Positions 1 through 6,961 of a stretch of 8,388 nt of DNA are shown here, in pieces. Source of the stretch: Spirochaetia bacterium (GTDB lineage: Bacteria; Spirochaetota; Spirochaetia; PWKH01). A program made the translations under genes and the position numbers. The stretch covers positions 1-8,388 of the forward strand of contig SKXS01000099.1 of assembly GCA_007128345.1 (NCBI GenBank). Reading direction: 5' to 3'. The first letter of the stretch is position 1; each line of letters opens with the position of its first letter. The notes under the pieces were generated by a model. The model saw only the letters and a list, made by a program, of their open reading frames with translations. It was not told the origin of the DNA and did no database searches.

Positions 1-471
1 GATCTGGAAGCACAGGAGGACGGGTATCTCTACACCGTGAATCCGCCGCTTCGTGACGAGTCTGTTCGGGTTGCCCTGCTGGATGCGGTACTTGCAGGGA
101 GGATAGATGTTCTCGAAAGCGACCATGCACCCCATACCCTCGAGGATAAGCGCAACGGTGCGTCAGGATTCCCGGGCATCCCGGGCATGCTGGGAGCGCT
201 GGCATATCTGGTCAAGCACGGTATCGACGGATCGCTGCTTACCCGCATGATCTTTGAAAACCCGCTGGATATATTCTCCATGGAACCGGAGACTATCTTT
301 AAAACCCTTGACGGCGGCGGCCTGCATGTTACCAGCGGTCTGATCCAGATGACGAACCTCTTTGATCTGCTTACCCAGAGGCAGTGGCGTACCCTATGTG
401 ATCGGTACAACCAGTATGCGGAAGCCTATGAGTGGGATCCCTACGTGACGGTATCTCGTGAGACCTTCTGA
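1..471 (+). CDS. pyrC: Dihydroorotase-like amidohydrolase, C-terminal part (5' end outside window)
   Basis: The reading frame is open from base 1 to the TGA at 469-471, giving the last 156 residues. Dihydroorotase is a cytoplasmic metal enzyme that interconverts carbamoyl-aspartate and dihydroorotate in pyrimidine synthesis. Visible hallmarks are VNPPLRDE (residues 13-20 of the fragment), matching the substrate-loop NPPLR of the family, and SDHAPHTLEDK (40-50). The latter fits the dihydroorotase signature D-x-A-P-H-x4-K and carries the catalytic aspartate (D41). GFPGIPGMLGAL (57-68) matches the following glycine-rich segment, though the usual Glu after IPG is absent. FENPLDIF (85-92) resembles the NPA-(R/K)-I-F element. 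What follows does not contain the usual G-x-I-x-x-G-x-DADLV strand motif, so the C-terminus is atypical. A GTG at 37 is internal, not the start. A related cyclic amidohydrolase is the main alternative. Confidence 0.8.
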   Translation, partial: DLEAQEDGYLYTVNPPLRDESVRVALLDAVLAGRIDVLESDHAPHTLEDKRNGASGFPGIPGMLGALAYLVKHGIDGSLLTRMIFENPLDIFSMEPETIFKTLDGGGLHVTSGLIQMTNLFDLLTQRQWRTLCDRYNQYAEAYEWDPYVTVSRETF

Positions 472-573
472 CATCCGAATAACCGAAAGCATACGGACTC
501 CGGGCGCAGAAGTCCCAGCTGCCTTTTGCGGTATGATTGCTGAGGTCTACGCATATCCGAACGTGCAGCAGCG
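472..573. other. Convergent intergenic spacer
   Basis: This 102-bp spacer separates the 3' ends of the dihydroorotase and response-regulator genes. Apart from one short hairpin (listed separately) no gene or clear signal is visible. Transcription from both sides converges here, so some termination signal is expected, but there is no classical stem plus T-run on either strand. Confidence 0.6.
495..515. terminator. Weak hairpin, possible bidirectional terminator
   Basis: GGACT at 495-499 pairs with AGTCC at 511-515 around an 11-nt loop. On the plus strand TTTT follows only after another 8 bases. On the minus strand no T-run follows. The position between convergent genes favours a terminator, but the short stem and long loop make this a weak call. 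Confidence 0.2.
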
Positions 574-1239
574 CTAGATATCTTCCAGCCTGATGAGTCC
601 GTTGCGCAGTGCGGCAACAGTCGCCTGGGTGCGGTCCGCCACGTTGAGCTTAGTGAATATGGAACTGGTATAATTCCTTACTGTGCCGGCGGACAGGAAG
701 AGCTTCTCCCCAATCTCCGTGTTCGAGTATCCCCGTGCAATGAGGATGATCATCTCCCGTTCCCGTTCACTGAAGGATTCCAATGCTTCAGTGTCCTGGG
801 GCACATACTCCCCGCGTACCATCTTGAGCACCTTTCCCGCAAGTGAAGGATCTACATAGGTGCTCCCCATGACTGTTCCCTTGATGGCATCAAAGAGGCT
901 CTCCTTGGGGGTATCCTTGAGGATATATCCCGAAGCTCCCGCACGTATGGCATCAAAAACCCATGCATCTTCATCATAGGTCGTAAGCACCAGAATCTTC
1001 ACTGACGGATAGCGGCTGTTAATTTCCTGGGCGGCACGGATGCCGTTGAGGACAGGCATCTTCAAGTCAAGGAGCACCAGGTGCGGGATCTCTTCACTGG
1101 ACATAGATCTGAGCATATGGAGAAGCTCCTCACCGTCTGCCGCAGTACCGATCACGGAGATTTCGGGATCGGTGGAGATAATGGTTTTCAGTCCCTCCCG
1201 TACAATAGCCTGGTCGTCACATATGATAATTCGGATCAT
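574..1239 (-). CDS. NarL/LuxR-type response regulator
   Basis: A cytoplasmic DNA-binding response regulator of 221 residues, the usual length for the NarL/FixJ group. The receiver domain (about 2-120) shows the acidic pair D8-D9, the phosphoacceptor D58 in LVLLDLKMP, T86/T87 in LVLTTYD and K108 in GYILKD. The LuxR-type helix-turn-helix (about 155-215) begins SEREREMIILIARGYSNTEI, followed by SAGTVRNY in the recognition helix and KLNVADRTQA. The start at 1239 is chosen because MIRIIICDDQ is the normal receiver N-terminus and a GGAGA (1250-1246) lies 6 bases upstream; the open frame continues upstream, but only inside the kinase gene. The gene overlaps the kinase 3' end by 23 bp, so the two are co-transcribed and probably translationally coupled. 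The natural partner is the adjacent kinase, and a likely target is the divergent efflux operon; that target is an inference. Confidence 0.93.
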   Translation of the reverse strand: MIRIIICDDQAIVREGLKTIISTDPEISVIGTAADGEELLHMLRSMSSEEIPHLVLLDLKMPVLNGIRAAQEINSRYPSVKILVLTTYDEDAWVFDAIRAGASGYILKDTPKESLFDAIKGTVMGSTYVDPSLAGKVLKMVRGEYVPQDTEALESFSEREREMIILIARGYSNTEIGEKLFLSAGTVRNYTSSIFTKLNVADRTQATVAALRNGLIRLEDI

Positions 1240-2569
1240 AGCATTTCTCCAAAGGTATGGTGATTTCGATACGGGTTCCCGGCAGCCCATCCTTTTTCGG
1301 ACTGGTGACTGACAGGGTGCCGGCAAGGTTGGCTGCCCGGTCACGGATGGTCGTAATGCCGAAATGGCTGCGCGTGTCCACAGTTTCGGGAGCAAACCCA
1401 ATGCCGTCATCCTCGATAATCAGCTTCAGGTGTTCCTCCTTGCAGAATATATGTATCAGGCAGTAGGCTGCCCGGGCGTGGCGGATGACATTCTCCAGAG
1501 ATTCCTGGATGATGCGGTAGACGTTCTGCTCCACAGGCGGGCTGAGCTGGGGAATGGACGATGAATACTGCACATCTATGGCAATCCCTCCGCGGCGGGC
1601 ATACTGGTCGATAAGATGCTTGACGGCAAGGTGCAGTCCGAACTCCTCTATAGGTTCCGCACGCAGATCATGGAGGGCGCGTCGGGTTTCACGGAGGCCT
1701 TCGCGGGAACTCTCAATGGCCTTGCGCAGCTCCCTGCGGAGCATCTCCTGATCATGGGGAATCACCGCATCCAGGGCCTCAAGGTGAACGGTCAGGCCGC
1801 TGAGCGTGTGAGCCAGCACATCATGGAGTTCAGCAGCCAGCCGATTACGCTCCCGGATGATGGCAAACTCCCGAATCTGTCTGGCGTACTCCTGGAGCTT
1901 CCTGTTTGCAGTTGCCAGATCCTGCTGGCGTCTGCGCTGGTTCTTCATGAGTTCGGTAATCACAAAGCCGATTGCAGCAAATGCGATAATACGTACTGCG
2001 GATGCATAGATGGCCATATAAAGGGAGAGGGTGCCCATTTCATAGATGAAGATGGCAATGAGCGGATCAATAATACCGAGCCCGGCGAAGAATATGAGGA
2101 CGATCTTGAAGGAGTACTGCCATGCGGTTATCACGAGGGGGAACAGCATAAGGATGGTGACCGTCCAGGTGTTGATGGGATGGATGGCAAGGCTCATCGA
2201 ATCGGGCAGGTCCAGCGGAGCGTGGGGTGCCCAATTGATGAATCCCATGGGGATGAAGATTGAAGCCAGTATGGCCAGCGGCAGGTAGTAGTTCTTGAGG
2301 ATGTCCTGGATCTTAGGGACAATCAGATAGACAAACAGCAGTCCGTAGGAGAGTCCCATGAATGAGAGCATCCTGGGGTAGGGGCCGAGTGTGGGGAATA
2401 TGGGGGCAGGAAAGCTGTAGAAGAGGAAAAAAAAGATTGAGACCCCCAGAGCAAACACCCTGAATATCTTCAGCAGCCCCGGTTCCAGGGGCATCTCGTG
2501 AAACCACTTCATGCATGCAGTATACCACGGGGTGGAAATCAATGCATACATGACGGTTGTCACATTCAC
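1217..2569 (-). CDS. Multi-pass membrane sensor histidine kinase, HisKA_3 (NarL-type) family
   Basis: The N-terminal third is a membrane sensor with about six hydrophobic segments (roughly 34-53, 66-84, 95-112, 135-150, 155-176, 182-208). It has no large periplasmic domain; the longest outer loop is about 25 residues. A basic linker and coiled-coil stretch (209-240) leads to the HisKA_3 dimerisation domain, where ERNRLAAELHDVLAHTLSG (240-258) carries the phosphoacceptor H249. The ATP-binding domain shows the N-box QESLENVIRHA (355-365, N360), the G1 box EDDGIGF (386-392) and the G2-like GITTIRDRAANLAG (404-417). All catalytic motifs look intact, so this should be an active autokinase for the overlapping response regulator. 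The start is uncertain: GTG 2569 is the longest, with ATG 2551 and ATG 2512 as alternatives, and none has a clear ribosome site. The stimulus cannot be read from the sequence; a membrane or cell-envelope signal is plausible. Confidence 0.92.
   Translation of the reverse strand: MNVTTVMYALISTPWYTACMKWFHEMPLEPGLLKIFRVFALGVSIFFFLFYSFPAPIFPTLGPYPRMLSFMGLSYGLLFVYLIVPKIQDILKNYYLPLAILASIFIPMGFINWAPHAPLDLPDSMSLAIHPINTWTVTILMLFPLVITAWQYSFKIVLIFFAGLGIIDPLIAIFIYEMGTLSLYMAIYASAVRIIAFAAIGFVITELMKNQRRRQQDLATANRKLQEYARQIREFAIIRERNRLAAELHDVLAHTLSGLTVHLEALDAVIPHDQEMLRRELRKAIESSREGLRETRRALHDLRAEPIEEFGLHLAVKHLIDQYARRGGIAIDVQYSSSIPQLSPPVEQNVYRIIQESLENVIRHARAAYCLIHIFCKEEHLKLIIEDDGIGFAPETVDTRSHFGITTIRDRAANLAGTLSVTSPKKDGLPGTRIEITIPLEKCYDPNYHM
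1246..1250 (-). promoter_or_regulatory. Ribosome binding site of the response regulator
   Basis: GGAGA on the minus strand lies 6 bases before the ATG at 1239 and inside the kinase coding region. It decides the start of the response regulator, because the open frame extends farther upstream without a receiver-like sequence. Confidence 0.65.
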
Positions 2570-2583
2570 GGATTACAGATGGG

Positions 2584-2600
2584 GCATCATGTTGTGATGC
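2584..2600. promoter_or_regulatory. Inverted repeat, candidate operator
   Basis: GCATCA (2584-2589) and TGATGC (2595-2600) form perfect 6-bp arms around a 5-bp spacer. It lies between the divergent kinase and adaptor genes. The arrangement suits a dimeric LuxR-type regulator: upstream of the plus-strand promoter candidate and downstream of the minus-strand -10. Binding by the neighbouring response regulator is an inference. Confidence 0.4.
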
Positions 2601-2611
2601 ATGGTATCTAT

Positions 2612-2642
2612 TTTTCAGGATACTTTCCGGCTACATTATAAC
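2612..2642 (+). promoter_or_regulatory. Candidate promoter of the efflux operon
   Basis: A TATAAC (-10 like, 5 of 6 matches) lies at 2637-2642. Upstream, TTTTCA (2612-2617, 4 of 6 matches to TTGACA) is 19 bp away, which is slightly long. A start near 2649 would give a leader of about 145 nt before the adaptor gene. Without a good -35 it may need an activator, consistent with the inverted repeat just upstream. Confidence 0.25.
2635..2640 (-). promoter_or_regulatory. Candidate -10 element of the kinase/regulator operon
   Basis: The minus strand reads a perfect TATAAT here, 65 bp upstream of the most distal kinase start (2569). No good TTGACA is found at 16-18 bp; a GCGACA (2660-2655) is only 14 bp away. 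It overlaps the plus-strand -10 candidate, so the two promoters may compete. Confidence 0.35.
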
Positions 2643-2692
2643 CAGTGTGAGGATTGTCGCGGGCATCCGTTTATGTGCAGAGACCATGCCGA

Positions 2693-2700
2693 GGGGGGGG
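2693..2700 (+). repeat. Run of eight G in the efflux-operon leader
   Basis: Eight consecutive G lie between the candidate promoter and the adaptor start. Such homopolymers are prone to slippage. Here the tract is non-coding, so a length change could affect expression but not a reading frame. Confidence 0.9.
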
Positions 2701-2729
2701 AATTCCTAGTATGGCTGTACAGTTTGTTT

Positions 2730-2758
2730 GGAAAGGCGGAAGGTGCCCGCGGCTTTCC
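2730..2758 (+). promoter_or_regulatory. Hairpin in the leader of the adaptor gene
   Basis: GGAAAG (2730-2735) pairs with CTTTCC (2753-2758). Directly inside it GCGG (2736-2739) pairs with CCGC (2747-2750), leaving a 2-nt bulge and a 7-nt loop, about 10 bp in all. It ends 36 nt before the ATG at 2795 and has no T-run, so it is more likely an mRNA-structure element than a terminator. It matches no riboswitch known to me. Confidence 0.35.
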
Positions 2759-2794
2759 TGCACAGCAGGTTTACCACAAGCAGGACAATGAGAT

Positions 2795-3868
2795 ATGGCA
2801 CGGGTAATCAAGTACATCATGGTGATAGCTGTCTTAGGTGCAGTCGTTGCACTCTGGTACTTCCAGGGGATGCGATCTCCTGAGCAGGTGCAGCGGCCTG
2901 ATCCTCCTGTAACCGTGGTCACGCCCAGGCAGGCGGATCTGCAGGAAACTATAACCCTGGGCGGTCATATTGAATCCGAGACCACAATTACCGTGCTTCC
3001 CAGAGTTTCAGGACTGCTGGAAGAGCTCTATGTTGAGGCAGGGGATGCAGTCAATGCCGGCGACATCATCGGTGAGATAGACAAGGAACCCCTGCGTCTC
3101 CAGTATCTCCAGGCTGAAGCAGCCTATCTCGCAGCGAAATCAGTTTTTGAGCGCACCTCGCGGCTGTATGAATCGAAGGCTGCCACCCTGCAGGACTATG
3201 ACCAGGCCCGCACCCAGTACAACACCTATAAAGCCCAGTATGACCTTGCAAAGCTCCAGATGAGTTATACTACTCTCCGCGCCCCCATGGACGGGGTGGT
3301 GCTCGTGCGGCACACCTCCCCGGGCAGCCTGGTTTCACCCCAAGTGCCCATAGTTACCGTGGGAAATCATGATACCCTGAAGATTACCAGCATGCTCCCG
3401 GAGCGGTTCTATGACACCTTCCTTGATCACCTGGACAGTATGACCGTGCTGGTGAGCAGGCCGGTGACTCCAAACGGAAACCCGGCGAACTCGATGGTAA
3501 TAGAAGCGGAAATCACCAGGATGTCCCCGTATGTGACCCCGGAAACCAAGAAGTTCGAGGTGGTCTCCCGGGTAACCGGCGGACAGCTCTCCCTGCGCCC
3601 CGGTATGTATGTGACCGTGACCTACGTGATGGACGAACGTATAGGTGTCTACTCGCTTCCCCATGGGGTGATGACTGCAGGCAGCCGGGTCTGGTATGTA
3701 GACCCGGAAGTACATACAGCGCACCGGATCACCATGGATGTCTCCTTTGCCACGGAAACCCGCTTTGCCGTTCCGGATGAATACCGTGACACGATCTTCA
3801 TTATTGAAGGGCAGCATTTTCTTCAGGACGGACAGCGGGTAAGAATACTTGGGCAGCGCGACCTATGA
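2795..3868 (+). CDS. RND efflux adaptor (periplasmic membrane-fusion protein)
   Basis: A 357-residue HlyD/AcrA-type adaptor that would bridge the inner-membrane pump to the outer membrane. Residues 5-22 are a single hydrophobic anchor with a basic start and no lipobox cysteine. The first lipoyl half is about 66-99 (VSGLLEELYVEAGDAVNAGD, then IIGEID). An alpha-helical hairpin follows (about 100-157, rich in A, Q, Y and L), then the second lipoyl half (158-190, with LRAPMDGVV and PGSLVSP). The beta-barrel (about 192-278) ends in LSLRPGMYVTVTY, a typical RPGM motif, and a membrane-proximal domain closes the protein. The helical hairpin is short, about two dozen residues per helix. The ATG at 2795 has a weak AGGA (2782-2785) 9 bases upstream. 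The stop overlaps the RND start as ATGA, showing tight coupling. Substrate cannot be told from the adaptor. Confidence 0.93.
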   Translation: MARVIKYIMVIAVLGAVVALWYFQGMRSPEQVQRPDPPVTVVTPRQADLQETITLGGHIESETTITVLPRVSGLLEELYVEAGDAVNAGDIIGEIDKEPLRLQYLQAEAAYLAAKSVFERTSRLYESKAATLQDYDQARTQYNTYKAQYDLAKLQMSYTTLRAPMDGVVLVRHTSPGSLVSPQVPIVTVGNHDTLKITSMLPERFYDTFLDHLDSMTVLVSRPVTPNGNPANSMVIEAEITRMSPYVTPETKKFEVVSRVTGGQLSLRPGMYVTVTYVMDERIGVYSLPHGVMTAGSRVWYVDPEVHTAHRITMDVSFATETRFAVPDEYRDTIFIIEGQHFLQDGQRVRILGQRDL

Positions 3869-6800
3869 ACGTTTCACGTTTTGCCATCAGGCATCCTGCG
3901 ATCATCATCATCGTGATGATCGCCTTGATTGTTTTCGGGATTATAGCGCTTTTTTCATTGAACCAGGAGTTCCTGCCCAACGTGGCTCTTCCGGAAATCA
4001 TTGTATTCACCTCATACCCTGGAGTAGGCCCCGCAGATGTGGAGCGGGAGGTAACCGACGTACTTGAGGAACAGCTCTCCACTATGCCCGGACTCCAGCA
4101 GAGCAGGTCTGTCTCCCGGGATTCGGTGAGCATGATCCACCTCTCGTTTGTGGAAGGGACGGATCTCTATGCCACGCTGCCGGAAGTCCGGGCCAAGATA
4201 GACCAGATAGCAGGCAACCTCCCCGACGGCATTCACGGCAATCCCATGGCCCTGGTGGCAGGCGTGGAGCTCATGCCCATATTCTCCTTCGCGGTGGTCA
4301 GCGACCAGGAACTCACCGTGGCGGCAGACTTCGTGAATGAGCATATCATTCCCCAGCTTTCGCAGATCCCCGGTGTCTCCCGTGCAGGATTCTATGGTGC
4401 CCGGAGCGAGCAGGTATTCGTGGATTTGCAGATCAAGGACCTGGAAGCTGTCGGGATATCCGTGCTTCAGATCTATGAAGCGCTGAATTATGCAAACATA
4501 GCCCTGCCTGCCGGTTCCACAAGCTACCGGGGCAGTGAGCTTTCCGTGAGGATTACAGGAGAGTTCAGGGATCTCCAGGAAATACGCGATCTGGTAGTCG
4601 GACATCGCGGCAATTCACTGATTTATCTCAGGGATGTGGCTGAGGTTTACCTTGGGTATCCTGATCCTGAAGTCTACATCGATTCAGACGGAGCGTCTCT
4701 GCTGATTGTGGATGTGATGAAGCGTCAGGACGGCAATACCATGGATATCATCAGTACTGCCCTGGACGTGCTGGAATCCGTAGAAGCAACCTACCCGGCA
4801 GTATCCTTCGAGATCCTCCAGGATGACAGCAGCATGGTGAGGTCCTCGCTGATGACTGTGGTCAGATCAGGACTTATCGGTATGGCCATGGCCGTGCTGG
4901 TAATCCTCATATTCCTCGGTGACATAAAGGCAACCCTTATTATTGCCTCCTCTCTCCCGATGAGCATCGTATTTGCGTTCATTGGCATGCGGGCTGCAGG
5001 GCAGTCCGTGAATATCCTCAGCCTCTCCGGACTGGTGGTTGCCCTTGGCATGGTGGTGGACAGCTCCATTGTCATCCTTGAGAACATATACCGGCATTAC
5101 AACACCGGGAAGGATGCCGTCCACGCCTCCGAGGAGGGCACCAGAGAGGTGAGCGGTGCCGTGATCGCTTCCGCATCAACTACCATCAGCGTATTCCTTC
5201 CCCTGATAGCCTTGACGGGAATTATCGGAATCATCATGAAGGATATCTCCCTGACATTGGTCTTCGCACTTTTAGGATCCCTCACCGTGTCACTGGTGGT
5301 CATCCCGTTCTTTACCTCCCAGTACCTGTCCCACAAGAGAAAGCGGAAAAAGAAGCCCCTGATCTCACTGCTGATGGAACCGATGCAGCGTTCCTACGGG
5401 AGAACTTTGTCATGGTGCATCAGAAGCCGGGGATTTGTGTTCTTTACTGCTGTAGCGGTTCTGGCTGCCAGTGTGCTGATCATCGGTTTTGTGGGGCTCA
5501 CCTTCATTCCCTCTGCAGATACCGGGGAGTTCTATGTCTTCATGAGATTTCCCGAGTCTTACACCCTGGAGCAGAGCAGGCAGCAGGTGCTCCTCGCAGA
5601 ATCAATCATCAGGGAACAGGTGCCGGAAATAGACAAAGCGTATTTTTTCACCGGGTATGCCAGCGAATACGGGCGTACATCGACGGTGCATAATGCCGCT
5701 TACGGGAAAATCCTGCTGGAGTCGATGAGGGAGCGTGAGCGGGGGGTCCATGAGATTATTACTGCAGTGCAGTTCGTCCTGGAGGAACGCCTGCTTGATG
5801 CCGATATTGTGGTGGAAAACGGCGGGTTTGACCAGCTGATGGCCCTCGCGACAGAGGGAATGGGATTTCAGATCAGACTGACTGCCCAGAATTTTGAGCT
5901 GCTGCAGCAGACCGCCGGCATAGTTGAGCAGATACTAGCAGCAGATCCCCAGGTGTACAAGACAACCACCACAATGGATTTCGACCGGGAAATGGCAATA
6001 GGGGATTTAGCCCTGCATCACCTCGGTACTTTGGGATTCAGTACATTTGAAGCGGCCATGACTTCACGGATTCTGCTCACCGGAGAACAGGTCGGGACCT
6101 TCAGAGGAACTCAGGGAGAAATGCCCATATATCTTAGGTCCAACCTGAGGAGCCAGCCCCTCACCACAGATGTCATGGAGCAGATCCAGCTTGTTGACTC
6201 CCAGGGCAGGGCGGTATCCTTCAGCACCTTCATGGATCTCAGGATTGAGCCTGCCTTCTCCCGCATAGAGCATAGGGACAGGGTGCGCACCATATCGGTG
6301 ACCGGATACCTCACCGACCAGGATGTTTCGGGGATAACCCGGCGGATTGAGCAGCAGCTTAACGAATTGGACCTTCCCTTTGGCGTAAGCTGGTCCATTG
6401 GAGGAACCACGGAACTGCTGATGAGCTCCCTGAACAAGCTCCTGCTAGTCCTGGCAATCGCCGTCTTTTTGGTCTATGCCGTTATGGTGATCCAATTTGA
6501 GCGGTTTACCCAGCCGCTGATTGTCATGGTATCCATCCCGTTCTGCATAGTCGGCGTAGTATTGGGGCTCATGCTCTTTGGTTCCAACTTCTCCATTGTA
6601 GCCTTCCTGGGCATTATAGCCCTGGGCGGCATAGTCGTGAACAACGCCATCGTACTCATCGACTACATTAATCTGCTTCGTAAAGAGCGTGATATGGGCA
6701 TCTATCAGGCGGTGATCCACGGTTCCGTCAGGCGGCTGAGGCCGATCCTCATGACCACTTTAACCACCTTCTTTGGTGTGCTCCCCCTGGCTTTCTCCAG

Positions 6801-6957
6801 GGGCGACGGAGCAGAGATCTACGCTGTGCTCGGCCAGTCCATAGCGGGAGGACTGCTGACATCAACGGTCATCACCCTTATACTCGTTCCGCTGCTCTAC
6901 TATCAGGTGGAGACACGCAAGGAAGCCCGCTTACTGCAGCAGGCTTCAGGAGGATAA
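3865..6957 (+). CDS. RND-family transporter, AcrB/HAE1 type
   Basis: A full-length 1030-residue inner-membrane proton-driven exporter of the resistance-nodulation-division superfamily, working with the adaptor encoded just before it. TM1 is about 11-31, followed by a large periplasmic loop opening with EFLPN and TSYPGVGPADVEREVTD. TM2-6 are about 336-478, a cytoplasmic KRKRKKK stretch follows, TM7 is about 524-546, then the second periplasmic loop, and TM8-12 are about 859-1012. TM4 reads ALGMVVDSSIVILENIYR: the proton-relay aspartate is D399, but the second aspartate of AcrB is S400. TM10 reads GGIVVNNAIVLIDY, with N926 where AcrB has a lysine. These replacements are known in non-classical HAE1 members, so the pump is probably functional. 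The C-terminal motif FFGVLPLAFSRGDGAEIY is typical. The start is fixed by the ATGA overlap and the N-terminal MNVSRFAIRHP; there is no strong ribosome site of its own. The substrate (drug, lipid, metabolite) is unknown. Confidence 0.95.
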   Translation: MNVSRFAIRHPAIIIIVMIALIVFGIIALFSLNQEFLPNVALPEIIVFTSYPGVGPADVEREVTDVLEEQLSTMPGLQQSRSVSRDSVSMIHLSFVEGTDLYATLPEVRAKIDQIAGNLPDGIHGNPMALVAGVELMPIFSFAVVSDQELTVAADFVNEHIIPQLSQIPGVSRAGFYGARSEQVFVDLQIKDLEAVGISVLQIYEALNYANIALPAGSTSYRGSELSVRITGEFRDLQEIRDLVVGHRGNSLIYLRDVAEVYLGYPDPEVYIDSDGASLLIVDVMKRQDGNTMDIISTALDVLESVEATYPAVSFEILQDDSSMVRSSLMTVVRSGLIGMAMAVLVILIFLGDIKATLIIASSLPMSIVFAFIGMRAAGQSVNILSLSGLVVALGMVVDSSIVILENIYRHYNTGKDAVHASEEGTREVSGAVIASASTTISVFLPLIALTGIIGIIMKDISLTLVFALLGSLTVSLVVIPFFTSQYLSHKRKRKKKPLISLLMEPMQRSYGRTLSWCIRSRGFVFFTAVAVLAASVLIIGFVGLTFIPSADTGEFYVFMRFPESYTLEQSRQQVLLAESIIREQVPEIDKAYFFTGYASEYGRTSTVHNAAYGKILLESMRERERGVHEIITAVQFVLEERLLDADIVVENGGFDQLMALATEGMGFQIRLTAQNFELLQQTAGIVEQILAADPQVYKTTTTMDFDREMAIGDLALHHLGTLGFSTFEAAMTSRILLTGEQVGTFRGTQGEMPIYLRSNLRSQPLTTDVMEQIQLVDSQGRAVSFSTFMDLRIEPAFSRIEHRDRVRTISVTGYLTDQDVSGITRRIEQQLNELDLPFGVSWSIGGTTELLMSSLNKLLLVLAIAVFLVYAVMVIQFERFTQPLIVMVSIPFCIVGVVLGLMLFGSNFSIVAFLGIIALGGIVVNNAIVLIDYINLLRKERDMGIYQAVIHGSVRRLRPILMTTLTTFFGVLPLAFSRGDGAEIYAVLGQSIAGGLLTSTVITLILVPLLYYQVETRKEARLLQQASGG
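6948..6953 (+). promoter_or_regulatory. Strong ribosome binding site of the lipoprotein gene
   Basis: A perfect AGGAGG lies 8 bases before the ATG at 6962, within the last codons of the RND gene. It fixes the lipoprotein start and predicts efficient translation, much stronger than for the two genes before it. Confidence 0.85.
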
Positions 6958-6961
6958 ATCT

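Noticed and set aside
30..410. A 126-codon minus-strand frame opposite the dihydroorotase
   Set aside because: Opposite strong family motifs (NPPLR, SDHAPH); a shadow frame rich in Arg and Ser.
1240..1410. N-terminal extension of the response regulator to base 1410
   Set aside because: The extra residues are another frame of the kinase's ATP-binding region; the receiver domain starts normally at MIRIIICDDQ with its own ribosome site.
1616..2263. A 215-codon plus-strand frame antisense to the kinase
   Set aside because: It lies wholly opposite an intact kinase with all its motifs; the sequence is a shadow with no family likeness.
2601..2807. A 68-codon plus-strand frame in the divergent intergenic region, overlapping the adaptor start by 13 bp
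   Set aside because: No ribosome site, no recognisable protein sequence, and it runs through the promoter candidate, the G-tract and the leader hairpin. Most likely a chance frame.
4012..4605. A 197-codon minus-strand frame opposite the RND gene
   Set aside because: Antisense to well-conserved RND coding sequence; rich in His, Gly and Tyr as expected for a reversed frame.
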